A stretch of 16,490 nt of DNA from Bdellovibrionales bacterium. GTDB lineage: Bacteria; Bdellovibrionota; UBA2428. Positions within the stretch are counted from its first letter, which is position 1; each line of letters opens with the position of its first letter. Location: the NCBI GenBank assembly GCA_018266335.1, contig JAFEAR010000220.1, positions 1-16,490 on the forward strand. Direction: 5' to 3'. Shown here piece after piece: positions 1 through 6,620 of this stretch. The position numbers and the translations under genes are program-made. Under the pieces are notes generated by a model. It made no database searches and was not told where the DNA came from. It worked only from the letters and a program-made list of their open reading frames with translations.

Positions 1-490
1 ATTGCTTGCGAAGTTTGGACTTAAGGTCTGCGTCGTCATACGCTATGGGCCATGGTTCGCGTACGAATTCTTTAAATAGATTTTCAGGGATTCCTCTGTC
101 CACAAAGTGAGATTCATCCCCATGCAGCTCCACTTGGCTAGCTCGTTGACTTATATCGCTTGGTTTTAAAGTGCTCAGATAGTGGCAGGTGGCGGCTTCG
201 GCCGAAAACTCCAAGTGTTCGCCAGATTTTCGGTAAGCGAATGACTCCAGCAAGCTAACAAAACTGTGGCTGTAGCAGGTGTTCCATTTCCCTTGGTCTT
301 TAGGTTTTGGCGGGAACTGAGCTGCCGTTGAAATCGGCCAAGAAGCCCGTCGGCAAGATTCGAAATCAAGCACGGGTGGTTCTGTTAGCTGTTCATCAGA
401 AGGGACGGCTGAAAATGCTGCTTCCATTTGCCAAATGCAAAACATCAGCTTGCATAAAATTGATCGCGACTTCAGGCACCCACTCGACAT
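1..490 (-). CDS. Exported papain-like (C1-type) cysteine peptidase, N-terminal part, cut by the window edge
   Basis: The minus strand is open from 541 to the left edge, and 163 codons are visible from an ATG at 490. Residues 1-28 look like a signal peptide: Lys/Arg near the start, a short hydrophobic stretch (ILCKLMFCIW), and an AFSA cleavage site. Residues 62-77 read KPKDQGKWNTCYSHSF. This matches the papain active-site block, with the oxyanion Gln (Gln66) exactly six residues before the likely nucleophile Cys72, the same spacing as Gln19 and Cys25 of papain. The following LLES, RKSGEHLEFSAE and TCHYL fit the helix and 'LSEQ.LVDC' region of that fold. The catalytic His and Asn would lie beyond the window. 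There is no convincing ribosome binding site at 490; TTG 511 and ATG 445 are alternatives. The gene starts 54 bases after the stop of the upstream secreted-protein gene, so co-transcription is possible. The family call is inference from one motif block; the coding call is firmer. Confidence 0.68.
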   Translation of the reverse strand, partial: MSSGCLKSRSILCKLMFCIWQMEAAFSAVPSDEQLTEPPVLDFESCRRASWPISTAAQFPPKPKDQGKWNTCYSHSFVSLLESFAYRKSGEHLEFSAEAATCHYLSTLKPSDISQRASQVELHGDESHFVDRGIPENLFKEFVREPWPIAYDDADLKSKLRKQ

Positions 491-544
491 ACTATCGGTA
501 TCTGGGATCAATTCTCGAGATTGGATCGATATGCCGCTGAGTCA

Positions 545-1213
545 TTACTCTCCGGCTCTGATGGATCCGGTAAAATCCAAATACAGTTCGCTCTTCCAGG
601 CCTTCAAGGTAACCACTTGACCCTTGGCATAGCCACCGACCTGTCCGGTTACGCAGTTCACGATAGCGATGCCAAATTCAGACGTGCCAACCTTCACGTC
701 AATAAGGTCTATGTCGCTACCGGCCATGGCGAGATACTTGTAGTCGGGGCTGTAGAGGTACCGTTCTTGAATTCCGTCGCTCGTGGGCGCAAAAACTTTT
801 CGGCCGTCGATTGAGACGGTGAAAAAATTGTAGGATGCCTCGCCGGTTCCCGATGTTGTTTTTCCTACCACGCAACCTAACGGCCTCATTTCCCGGTCTA
901 GATTTGCGTCGGCCGTTGCGGTGCCATCGCCCTTGCGAATCTGAATGGAAAATAGACGCGGTGAAGTGTTGGGGTCTCCCTGGCAAGCCCCACCGTGCTT
1001 CTCCCGCACATCGAAGGTAAAGCTGTCGTTCGTTTCCTGGTTGCGATCCCAAATCATGCAGCTAGAGGGAAGTGAAGATAATTTAAAAGTTTTTGCTTGG
1101 CGGATGGCCACCGGAAGGGCTTCGCTCCAAGTATTCACTGCGAACGATCCAGGCGCGGCCATCGCCGAAGAAACCAAGCCAAGTCCGAGAAGAAATGTGA
1201 ACTGTTTGTTCAT
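545..1213 (-). CDS. Secreted protein of unknown function with a CxGDPxTSPR motif
   Basis: This is a 222-residue protein with a clear signal peptide (MNKQFTFLLGLGLVSSAMA, cleavage near residue 19-20), so it is probably periplasmic or released. The start is well supported: a full AGGAGG lies seven bases upstream (1221-1226). Residues 69-88 hold a dense motif, VREKHGGACQGDPNTSPRLF. Short blocks of this type (Cys, GDP, T-x-PR) recur in hypothetical proteobacterial lipoproteins and periplasmic proteins, but I cannot name the family. Cysteines at 52, 77, about 114 and one near residue 190 could form disulfides. The C-terminal half is rich in short polar beta-like stretches. It has its own likely promoter in the gap from 1214 to 1302 and is followed by the papain-like peptidase gene on the same strand. 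A role as a peptidase partner is possible but has no direct support. Confidence 0.85.
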   Translation of the reverse strand: MNKQFTFLLGLGLVSSAMAAPGSFAVNTWSEALPVAIRQAKTFKLSSLPSSCMIWDRNQETNDSFTFDVREKHGGACQGDPNTSPRLFSIQIRKGDGTATADANLDREMRPLGCVVGKTTSGTGEASYNFFTVSIDGRKVFAPTSDGIQERYLYSPDYKYLAMAGSDIDLIDVKVGTSEFGIAIVNCVTGQVGGYAKGQVVTLKAWKSELYLDFTGSIRAGE

Positions 1214-1265
1214 GTGAAGTCCTCCTTTTTTTGTATAAGTATGAGGTAGCCCAGGGGGCCGCGCA

Positions 1266-1271
1266 ATTATA
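1266..1271 (-). promoter_or_regulatory. Likely -10 element for the 545-1213 gene
   Basis: On the minus strand these bases read TATAAT, a perfect sigma-70 -10 box, about 50 bases upstream of the ATG at 1213 and about 40 upstream of its AGGAGG. The -35 region is poor: the hexamer at a 17-base spacing reads ACTTTT, and the better TTGCCC lies 24 bases away. The position between two secreted-protein genes suggests that the downstream gene can be transcribed on its own. Confidence 0.4.
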
Positions 1272-1302
1272 CTGAGCGAACGTATATAAAAAGTGGGGCA
1301 AG

Positions 1303-2079
1303 TTATTTTGCCACAGTTACAAAATTTCGTTCCCGCTGGGCAACATCTGCAAAGCCATTGTTCTCTAGAGTACTCAAAAATTCTTCCCGAGCCGTGCTCG
1401 GACGGCCGCTAAGGCGAAATAACGATCCCACCACCTGTCGAACGGAGTAAGAGGTTTGCACCTCGGGATGGCGACGTCGATACATGGAATAGAAGGCTTC
1501 ATGCAGCACTAGTGCGGCTTCGTTGGGACCACTCATGATGGGAAAAAACGTCTCCGGGGAATACGCGATAAGAAAGTTTACATTACGGGCACACCCGATG
1601 CGGTCATTCCAACCCAGCTCTACGACGGGGTCGGTGTCGGGGTTGGGGGCTAGGTCTTCCGATTTGGGAGCCCACTGAAAAAGCTCTGCTTCAGACAAAA
1701 TTTCATCGGTCAGTACAGGAAACTGGCGTTTCAGCACCGTTAGAATTTGTAACAGAGCTCTTCGGACAGGAGTCCAGATTGGTCTTGATTGCGAACTCGA
1801 ATAAGTCCAGTTGGGTAAAGGCAAACGTCGTATTTTTTGCTTCAGGTCAGCGAGAGGCAAAGCGTAGGGAGAGACTTTAAAATTTTCAACGGCATCGTCG
1901 GCGTCCACGCGAGCTTCATAGAGATCGTAGAGTACGATTCGTTCCCCCTGCATTCGGACTCCATCGCCACCATTTCCCCACTCGTGCCCACTAAACCAAA
2001 GGGGAGTTAGGGGCTCGGTTGCATTCACAATTGGAGTGTAGAGAAACCACAGAGCAACGCAGATTCTTAACGAAGTCAT
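1303..2079 (-). CDS. Secreted GNGGD/LYDLYEA-type protein typical of Bdellovibrionota
   Basis: This 258-residue protein carries a signal peptide (MTSLRICVALWFLYTPIVNA). The mature N-terminus contains GNGGDGVR followed by IVLYDLYEA (residues about 35-56). The C-terminal third contains AALVLHEAFY (188-197) and SVRQVVGSLF (212-221). From memory, this arrangement (GNGGD, then L-D-L/F-YEA, then LHE.L/FY, then S.R..VG.LF) recurs in many uncharacterised exported proteins of Bdellovibrio relatives. The usual Cys soon after GNGGD is absent here. His193-Glu194 is not part of an HExxH motif, so I do not call it a zinc protease. Its ATG overlaps the stop of the upstream TIGR02147 regulator gene (ATGA), so the two are translationally coupled and probably work together. 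Function unknown. Confidence 0.82.
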   Translation of the reverse strand: MTSLRICVALWFLYTPIVNATEPLTPLWFSGHEWGNGGDGVRMQGERIVLYDLYEARVDADDAVENFKVSPYALPLADLKQKIRRLPLPNWTYSSSQSRPIWTPVRRALLQILTVLKRQFPVLTDEILSEAELFQWAPKSEDLAPNPDTDPVVELGWNDRIGCARNVNFLIAYSPETFFPIMSGPNEAALVLHEAFYSMYRRRHPEVQTSYSVRQVVGSLFRLSGRPSTAREEFLSTLENNGFADVAQRERNFVTVAK

Positions 2080-2885
2080 TTACTGGTCTCACAATTCGAG
2101 GTGAGTGGAAAAAATTGAACCGAAAGTTGCCATACCTCTCGTCGGGAACCTTGTTCTACGAGCGAAGCGAATTCGGTACGAAATTTTCGAATGAGTGTTC
2201 TGGCGGCATCTAGCTGATCAAGGTTGACTGCGCATACGAGTCCGGAGAAGTCGCGCATTTCGGGACCGAGAGATTTAAGTTTAGCTTGGGCCCGAAGAAG
2301 CGAGTTGGAATGAGCTTGTTGGAGGGCGCGCGATGCCACATCTTCGCTCGTTGTAAGGCGAAGTCCGGTGGACCGATAGCGTTCTCCTCGACGTTGGACG
2401 AGGCCGGCGGCTTCGAGTCGCCCGAAAATTTGTTGCGTTCGGCTTGGCGAAAGGCCGAGAGCATTCGAAGCCCACGATATGGTTCCGGGCGGGCGATATG
2501 TTTGAAGTAACGAGAGAATAGCGTAATGTTCCCACTCCGCAATAATTTGGAAATGCTCGTTTTCGTCGAGTCGGTAGAGGCTCTCCACTTGTTTTAGCTG
2601 GCGGAGGTCGGCCGTGGCATGGCTTTGCAAAAAATTGTGTGATTGCTGGCTATTCAGCCTTAGCGCCTCTGCCACCGTCAGCAGTGATTTCTTAGGAATT
2701 TTCCGTTTGGTACGTAATACCGCGGATAATGCGGACGGATCCAAGCGCAAATCTCGTGCAAAGGAGCGAATCGAGTATTTTGGGTTGCGCTGGTGTCGCG
2801 CCACATATTCGCTGCGCAATTTAGCTAAATAGAAAGGAATTGCCGGTTCGAGAGCTGCACTTCTTCTAGATAAAGCCCGGGCCAT
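2076..2885 (-). CDS. TIGR02147-family DNA-binding regulator
   Basis: The protein is 269 residues from the ATG at 2885. That start is chosen because AGGAAAGGGG lies just upstream and because a good promoter at 2911-2939 lies inside the longer frame, which would begin at 2939. The N-terminal half has the family's PFYLAKLRSEYVARHQ.NPKYS lead. This is followed by a helix-turn-helix (SIRSFARDLRLDPSALSAVL) and a second, MarR-like winged helix (SWASNALGLSPSRTQQIFGR ... GLVQRRGERY). The C-terminus ends in the characteristic EVWQLSVQFFPLT strand preceded by a 'D..A...I..FR.E' helix. These features define TIGR02147/DUF4423-type proteins known from Fibrobacter and Bdellovibrio, where they form large paralogous sets. 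The stop overlaps the ATG of the secreted-protein gene by four bases. The regulated target is not known; the coupled gene is the obvious candidate partner. Confidence 0.88.
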   Translation of the reverse strand: MARALSRRSAALEPAIPFYLAKLRSEYVARHQRNPKYSIRSFARDLRLDPSALSAVLRTKRKIPKKSLLTVAEALRLNSQQSHNFLQSHATADLRQLKQVESLYRLDENEHFQIIAEWEHYAILSLLQTYRPPGTISWASNALGLSPSRTQQIFGRLEAAGLVQRRGERYRSTGLRLTTSEDVASRALQQAHSNSLLRAQAKLKSLGPEMRDFSGLVCAVNLDQLDAARTLIRKFRTEFASLVEQGSRREVWQLSVQFFPLTSNCETSK

Positions 2886-2910
2886 TGGGTTCCCCTTTCC
2901 TGAGCCCTGT

Positions 2911-2939
2911 TTTATAGGGCGTATTGTTTTGGGGAACAA
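2911..2939 (-). promoter_or_regulatory. Sigma-70-type promoter of the TIGR02147 regulator
   Basis: The minus strand reads TTGTTC (2934-2939), then 17 bases, then TATAAA (2911-2916). Transcription would begin near 2904, leaving a leader of about 20 bases that includes the ribosome binding site. The -10 box sits in an inverted repeat (GCCCT ... AGGGC) that could serve as an operator or leader hairpin. This element decides the start of the downstream gene. Confidence 0.55.
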
Positions 2940-3146
2940 GCAGGCTTCGAGCGTAAGCGGGCGACCAAACTACGAATGCCTGGAGCTTGGCATTTAGCTC
3001 GCGCGACATTCTCCACACGAGGCCGCGGCGCTCGGTACGTCGTGTTCTCCTTCTACTCCCTGTTTAACGGCGGCAGAGGAGAATTCATGGTTAATTGATG
3101 TAAAAATATAATTAAATCAAATATTTATGTTGTCGGTCGGGCAGCG
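2940..3146. other. Gap with a GC-rich inverted-repeat segment and an AT-rich segment
   Basis: No recognised gene lies between the DUF2892 gene and the regulator's promoter. Positions about 2985-3060 are GC-rich and contain the inverted repeat ACACGA ... TCGTGT around a GC-rich core. A plus-strand frame from ATG 2976 to TGA 3098 would give 40 residues, with RGARYVVFSFYSLFNGG in its second half. It has no ribosome binding site and I do not annotate it as a gene. Positions about 3088-3130 are strongly AT-rich. Just after the DUF2892 stop, GGCAG ... CTGCC on the minus strand could form a short hairpin, but no T-run follows it. Confidence 0.4.
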
Positions 3147-3335
3147 CTACTTGTCTGCCTTATACGTTTTAATTCCAAAAGGAATGTAAAGAGGGCACCA
3201 ATTCATAAGACCCGTGGCGAGCGGAACCAAACCAATAAATCCCCAAGGAGACTGATACCAATAGCCTGCACCTAGCAGCAAAAATCCCAGCACCAAACGA
3301 GCAGAACGGTCGAGTGAGCCAACATTCTTCTTCAT
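3147..3335 (-). CDS. DUF2892 (YgaP-like) small inner-membrane protein
   Basis: The 62-residue protein begins MKKNVGSLDRSARLVLGFLL, which is the family lead (NVG..DR..R...G). It has two hydrophobic segments (about 13-26 and 31-42) and ends with the family's CPLY.PFGI.T signature. GGAGG lies six bases upstream of the ATG, so the start is secure. Such proteins are found alone or fused to rhodanese domains. This is a stand-alone form with no rhodanese next to it, so no sulfur role can be inferred from context. The gene sits 62 bases after the S4 protein gene on the same strand and may be co-transcribed with it. Confidence 0.88.
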   Translation of the reverse strand: MKKNVGSLDRSARLVLGFLLLGAGYWYQSPWGFIGLVPLATGLMNWCPLYIPFGIKTYKADK

Positions 3336-3397
3336 GTGAACCTCCGCCTACCATTCTAAGAGTGGGGTCCAAAGCAAGCTATGATTTCGGTCATGAT

Positions 3398-3619
3398 TTA
3401 AGGAACGATTTTGATGTCGGTTCCTTCGTAACTCACCGTTTGTCCTGCGCGAATTTTAAAACTCTTACGCAGTTCCTGGGCGCCATCGACCAAAACTTCA
3501 CCCATCTCGATGGCCATTTTCGCTTGTCCACCGCTGGCACTCAACCCAGTTACCTTGAGCAGGTTTTTAAGTTCGATGTTGTCCTGACCGTTCAATTGAA
3601 ACTCCAGTTGTTTGTTCAT
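3398..3619 (-). CDS. S4-domain RNA-binding protein, YbcJ-like
   Basis: The 73-residue protein is a single S4 fold. IELKNLLKVTGLSASGGQAK matches the YbcJ pattern 'L.DLLK..G...SGG.AK', followed by GEVLVDGAQELRKSFKIRAGQTV, the typical VNG.....R..KI..G..V loop. Small proteins of this kind bind structured RNA, probably on the ribosome. AAGGA lies eight bases upstream of the ATG. The gene begins 17 bases after the thioesterase stop, so the two probably form an operon. Confidence 0.9.
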   Translation of the reverse strand: MNKQLEFQLNGQDNIELKNLLKVTGLSASGGQAKMAIEMGEVLVDGAQELRKSFKIRAGQTVSYEGTDIKIVP

Positions 3620-3636
3620 ACTAAGTTCCTTTTAAC

Positions 3637-4080
3637 TTATAGCCCGATAGCTTTAAGCCAGGCGGGCGAAGGAGGAATAATTTTGCGGGCCTTAAGGTCA
3701 AAAAAGGCCATCGTAAACACGGCCTCGGCATGCACTTCTCCGGCTGGATTTTCAATCCACTGGCGCACTTTACCGATTTTTCCTTCGTACCCGATGGTTT
3801 CGGATTTAACCACGACCCGTTCGCGCAGGCGCATTTCTTTTTTGAATTTAAGAGTAACTTCCAGCACCACGGGCCCTTCACCGCTGCTCATAATTTGCCG
3901 GTGGCCATATCCGTTACGCTCGATAAAGTCCCAACGGGCTTCCTCAAAAATTTCTAGATAGGTGGCGTTGTTGACGTGACCGAAAGTGTCCAGGTGTCGT
4001 TCGAGAATCACCAATGGGTAATCAAAAACCATACAGGTTTCTATATTAACGTGATTACGGCGAAACGCGAATGCCGCCAT
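3637..4080 (-). CDS. 4HBT-superfamily acyl-CoA thioesterase
   Basis: This is a hotdog-fold thioesterase that hydrolyses acyl-CoA thioesters in the cytoplasm; the actual substrate cannot be read from sequence. The motif ERHLDTFGHVNNATYLEIFE (residues 27-46 from this start) is the family's active-site block, with Asp31 as the likely catalytic acid. It is followed by EARWDFIERNGYG and EVTLKFKKEMRLRERVVVKS, typical of the YbgC/FadM-like branch. At 147 residues the length is normal. The start at 4080 is chosen for the TGGAG nine bases upstream. ATG 4095 and ATG 4032 remain possible, and 4032 would begin exactly at the conserved domain but has no visible ribosome binding site. It follows the cyclic-nucleotide-binding protein gene and precedes the S4 protein gene. 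Confidence 0.86.
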   Translation of the reverse strand: MAAFAFRRNHVNIETCMVFDYPLVILERHLDTFGHVNNATYLEIFEEARWDFIERNGYGHRQIMSSGEGPVVLEVTLKFKKEMRLRERVVVKSETIGYEGKIGKVRQWIENPAGEVHAEAVFTMAFFDLKARKIIPPSPAWLKAIGL

Positions 4081-4164
4081 TGCAAGGAACTCCATATATT
4101 CCGTACGCTGCCCCGGTATTTTTAATGGTGAGGTCGGTGCTGGGAGCAGCCGAAACACTCCGAC

Positions 4165-5187
4165 TTAGGCGGCTTTTAGCGTCTGATCTGCTTGGTCGAC
4201 TTGCGGCGAGGCTTCATCGAGTCTACGTATTAACTCTTGAAGGGGAAGCATCTTGCTGACTTCGTTCAGATCGCAAGAAAAAACTCCTAAATCACTTTGA
4301 GCTTCGACGAGAGCATTACGATTCAGCTCTTGCACGCCTTCCCGATACAGTATCTCGGGCATTTGCACACCCTTCGATATGCGCATAATTTCTTCTTTAG
4401 AAAATTCTCGCTTAGTGTTGGTTTCGGTGGTGATGCGCATAATTTGAGTCAGAATTGCGGTGGCCGCCGATTGAAGCATTAAAAACCTGCCGCTCTGAAT
4501 TTCGATATTCAGGCGAAGAAACAAGGCTTGATATTTGGCTTCATCTAAGTGCACGGGGGGAGTTTGTTTTCGTTCTGCATCGCCGTAGCTAACAATTCCG
4601 ACCTCACACAGAAAAGACCATACCCGAGTAAAATTTACTAGCTGAGGTCCTACCATTTCCATAACGCGCAGACGGAATTCGTGGGGACTTAGCGCTTCTT
4701 TCTGCTGTGTGCAGTCGCGGAGTAAAACATGAATGAGAGATAAAATTCTATGTGACTCCATATAAAGCGTTCGAGAGAATAGATCCACCCGTTGTGTTTT
4801 CTTTTGGAATTCAGCAATCGATCGTAGCCCCAAAATTTGATTGTCGGCCTCCCGAATGCGATTGGCTAAGGTTCGCATCATAGCTTGTGCCCAATCCGGA
4901 AGTTGAGTCATTTGGCTACTGCCTTTGCCTTCGCCGACCATGATAACCGTAAGATCAGTAAGCGCTTCGACCGAAGCCGAACGGGGACGTGAATCTAACA
5001 GCGAGAGTTCTCCACAAACGTCACCCGCACCAATATGAGCGATGATAATTTTTGTATCTTGGTATTTTTTATAGACTCGGGCGCGACCCGACTTAATAAT
5101 GCACATAACTCGGGAGGCTTCGCCTTCTTGCATGAAGACGGTTCCTGCCGTTATTCGCTTTTCTTGCACGTCGGTGTTCATGGTCAT
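4165..5187 (-). CDS. Cyclic-nucleotide-binding domain protein with unusual C-terminal region
   Basis: Residues about 8-90 form a cNMP-binding domain: GTVFMQEGEASRVMCIIKSG, then GAGDVCGELSLLDSRPRSAS. The phosphate-binding cassette keeps Glu60 and Arg69, the two positions that bind the cyclic phosphate and ribose in PKA and CRP, so ligand binding is plausible. The rest of the 340 residues does not show a clear Crp/Fnr helix-turn-helix. HEFRLRVMEMVGPQLVNFTR followed by LCEVGIVSYGD could be a degenerate winged helix, and the tail is largely helical with KREFSKEEIMRISKGVQMPE. It may therefore be a second-messenger sensor acting on protein or DNA. The GAG seven bases upstream of ATG 5187 is only a fair ribosome binding site; ATG 5181 is an alternative. 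It is divergent from the AEC permease, so the 64-base gap must hold both promoters. Confidence 0.85.
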   Translation of the reverse strand: MTMNTDVQEKRITAGTVFMQEGEASRVMCIIKSGRARVYKKYQDTKIIIAHIGAGDVCGELSLLDSRPRSASVEALTDLTVIMVGEGKGSSQMTQLPDWAQAMMRTLANRIREADNQILGLRSIAEFQKKTQRVDLFSRTLYMESHRILSLIHVLLRDCTQQKEALSPHEFRLRVMEMVGPQLVNFTRVWSFLCEVGIVSYGDAERKQTPPVHLDEAKYQALFLRLNIEIQSGRFLMLQSAATAILTQIMRITTETNTKREFSKEEIMRISKGVQMPEILYREGVQELNRNALVEAQSDLGVFSCDLNEVSKMLPLQELIRRLDEASPQVDQADQTLKAA

Positions 5188-5251
5188 GCGAAACTCTAGT
5201 AAAGCATGCTGAGCGCTTCCAAAATATGAAATATTCAGGATATGTTTGTAG

Positions 5252-6238
5252 GTGCGAATGCCGACTCAAGGTGGCATTCGGAGAGCAGGAGGCGTTACGA
5301 ACCCAAATTTATTGCTTGTTTTTGTTTGTTTGGGCGTGGGTGCTTGTCTGCGTTGGACGGGCAGATTTCCTAAGAATTTTCCTCACTCAATCAATTCCTT
5401 TGTCATCTGGGTATCGCTGCCAGCATTAATTTTGAATCAGATTCCTCCGCTCTGGGCGACTATGCATTGGGGCCCCGATTTATTTGTACCGGTGTCGATG
5501 GCGTGGTTGCTGTTTCCTCTTTCGTTCTTTTTTTTCTCTTTGATCGGGAAAATATTCCGCTGGGACCGAGCCGAAATTGGCGCGCTTGTTCTCACGGCTG
5601 GACTGAGCAACACTTCCTTCGTGGGTTACCCTCTGTTAGAGGCCTTTGCGGGATCGGGAGCGGTGCGAATTGGCTTGCTGGTCGACCAGCCCGGAACTTT
5701 TTTAGTACTCTCTACGTTGGGGCTGATTACGGCGTCAGCAATGAGCCCGCACGAGGCGGGGCGGATCACCGTTACGCGAATCGTAAAAAATATCCTAACC
5801 TTTCCGCCGTTCATTGCCCTGCTGTTGGCGTTGGCCTGGGTGTGGTGGGGAATTTTTCCGGCGGGTTCCTTAGTGAGCGTTTTAGACCGACTTTCCGGAA
5901 CGCTCATTCCCTTGGCGCTAGTCGCGGTTGGATTTCAGCTTCGTCTTTCTCGGGTTGTTATTCGTCGCCATTGGCGCCCCCTTTTTTTGGGACTGTCTTT
6001 TAAACTAATTCTGGTTCCGGTTTTTTTCTGGATTCTATACACCAAGATTTTTCTTGAACATGGATTTTCCGTTCAAGTCACAATTTTGGAATCGGCCATG
6101 GCCCCTATGATAACGGCAGGTATTGTGGCGGAGGAATTTGGGTTCAATCCCGAATTGGCCAATTTAATGATAGGAGTCGGCATTCCTATTTCCATTGTGA
6201 CTGTGTTTCTGTGGAGTCGATGGTTACCGCTTCACTGA
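5252..6238 (+). CDS. AEC-family (auxin efflux carrier-like) permease
   Basis: This 328-residue membrane protein has about ten hydrophobic segments in the two-times-five layout of the AEC family. The first is near residues 20-37. Early landmarks are SLPALILNQIPP in TM2 and GLSNTSFVGYPLLEAF in TM4, which matches the family 'N..F.G.PL' motif. The C-terminal half repeats this with ESAMAPMITAGIVAEEFG. Members export or import small organic anions or related solutes; the substrate is not predictable. The frame opens with GTG at 5252 and has ATG at 5258. AGG at 5250-5252 is close to the ATG, and AGGA at 5237-5240 suits the GTG, so the exact start is uncertain by two codons. An AGGAGG at 5287-5292 lies inside the gene without a start codon at a useful distance. 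Confidence 0.85.
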   Translation: MRMPTQGGIRRAGGVTNPNLLLVFVCLGVGACLRWTGRFPKNFPHSINSFVIWVSLPALILNQIPPLWATMHWGPDLFVPVSMAWLLFPLSFFFFSLIGKIFRWDRAEIGALVLTAGLSNTSFVGYPLLEAFAGSGAVRIGLLVDQPGTFLVLSTLGLITASAMSPHEAGRITVTRIVKNILTFPPFIALLLALAWVWWGIFPAGSLVSVLDRLSGTLIPLALVAVGFQLRLSRVVIRRHWRPLFLGLSFKLILVPVFFWILYTKIFLEHGFSVQVTILESAMAPMITAGIVAEEFGFNPELANLMIGVGIPISIVTVFLWSRWLPLH

Positions 6239-6270
6239 GTTTCTGGTAGAGTTGTTCGCAGGGAGACATC

Positions 6271-6600
6271 ATGAAATTTATTTTGGCTAGTTTAATGATG
6301 ATGTTAGTGAACAGGGCCGTGACTGCTCATACCAGTCAGGAAAATTGCGCCATTTCGGTCGATGAAGCGTTAGAAATTATTCAAAAGTACTCGCCAATTT
6401 TTTCGGCGATGAAGGATGTAGACGGCGTCAGTGTTGGAGAGTGCAGGACATTTGGTCCCGGATGCTGCTTTTCGGTGGGAATGAGCGACCAAAAAACAGT
6501 CGAAACGGCGCGCTCGTTATTCCCTAATGGCTTGGTGTTGGACACCGTAGCGTTAGAATTCTACCCGAGCTCGCCGACTCTTCCCCAGCGCGCCAGATAA
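6271..6600 (+). CDS. Small secreted cysteine-containing protein of unknown function
   Basis: The protein is 109 residues with a signal peptide (MKFILASLMMMLVNRAVTAH). GGGAG five bases upstream supports the ATG. The mature part is about 90 residues: a helix (SVDEALEIIQKYSPIFSAM), then VDGVSVGECRTFGPGCCFSV, then FPNGLVLDTVALEFYPS. Four cysteines (one near 27, one near 58, an adjacent pair near 64-65) suggest disulfides. The order 'GV.SVG.C.....C..V......A...P.G..LDTV..EF' resembles small single-domain exported proteins with a GVG.C.G.PCIKV core, but the match is loose. The gene starts 32 bases after the AEC permease stop and converges on tamA with 20 bases between stops. Confidence 0.75.
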   Translation: MKFILASLMMMLVNRAVTAHTSQENCAISVDEALEIIQKYSPIFSAMKDVDGVSVGECRTFGPGCCFSVGMSDQKTVETARSLFPNGLVLDTVALEFYPSSPTLPQRAR

Positions 6601-6620
6601 AAAGTAGATCGCAAAAACCT

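Noticed and set aside
1288..1312. Possible terminator after the GNGGD-protein gene (GGCAA/TTGCC hairpin, then five T on the minus strand)
   Set aside because: The stem is only five base pairs, it encloses the stop codon, and four bases separate it from the short T-run; too weak to call.
1303..2079. Zinc protease call for the LHEAFY protein
   Set aside because: His193-Glu194 is not followed by a His three residues later, so there is no HExxH site.
2976..3098. 40-codon plus-strand open frame
   Set aside because: No ribosome binding site before ATG 2976 and no recognised homologue; kept as a finding about the gap, not as a gene.
3077..3098. AGGAG followed by ATG at 3087 on the plus strand
   Set aside because: The frame stops after three codons.
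3314..3961. 215-codon plus-strand frame opposite the S4 and thioesterase genes
   Set aside because: It lies opposite two well-recognised genes, and its translation is low-complexity with no recognisable motif.
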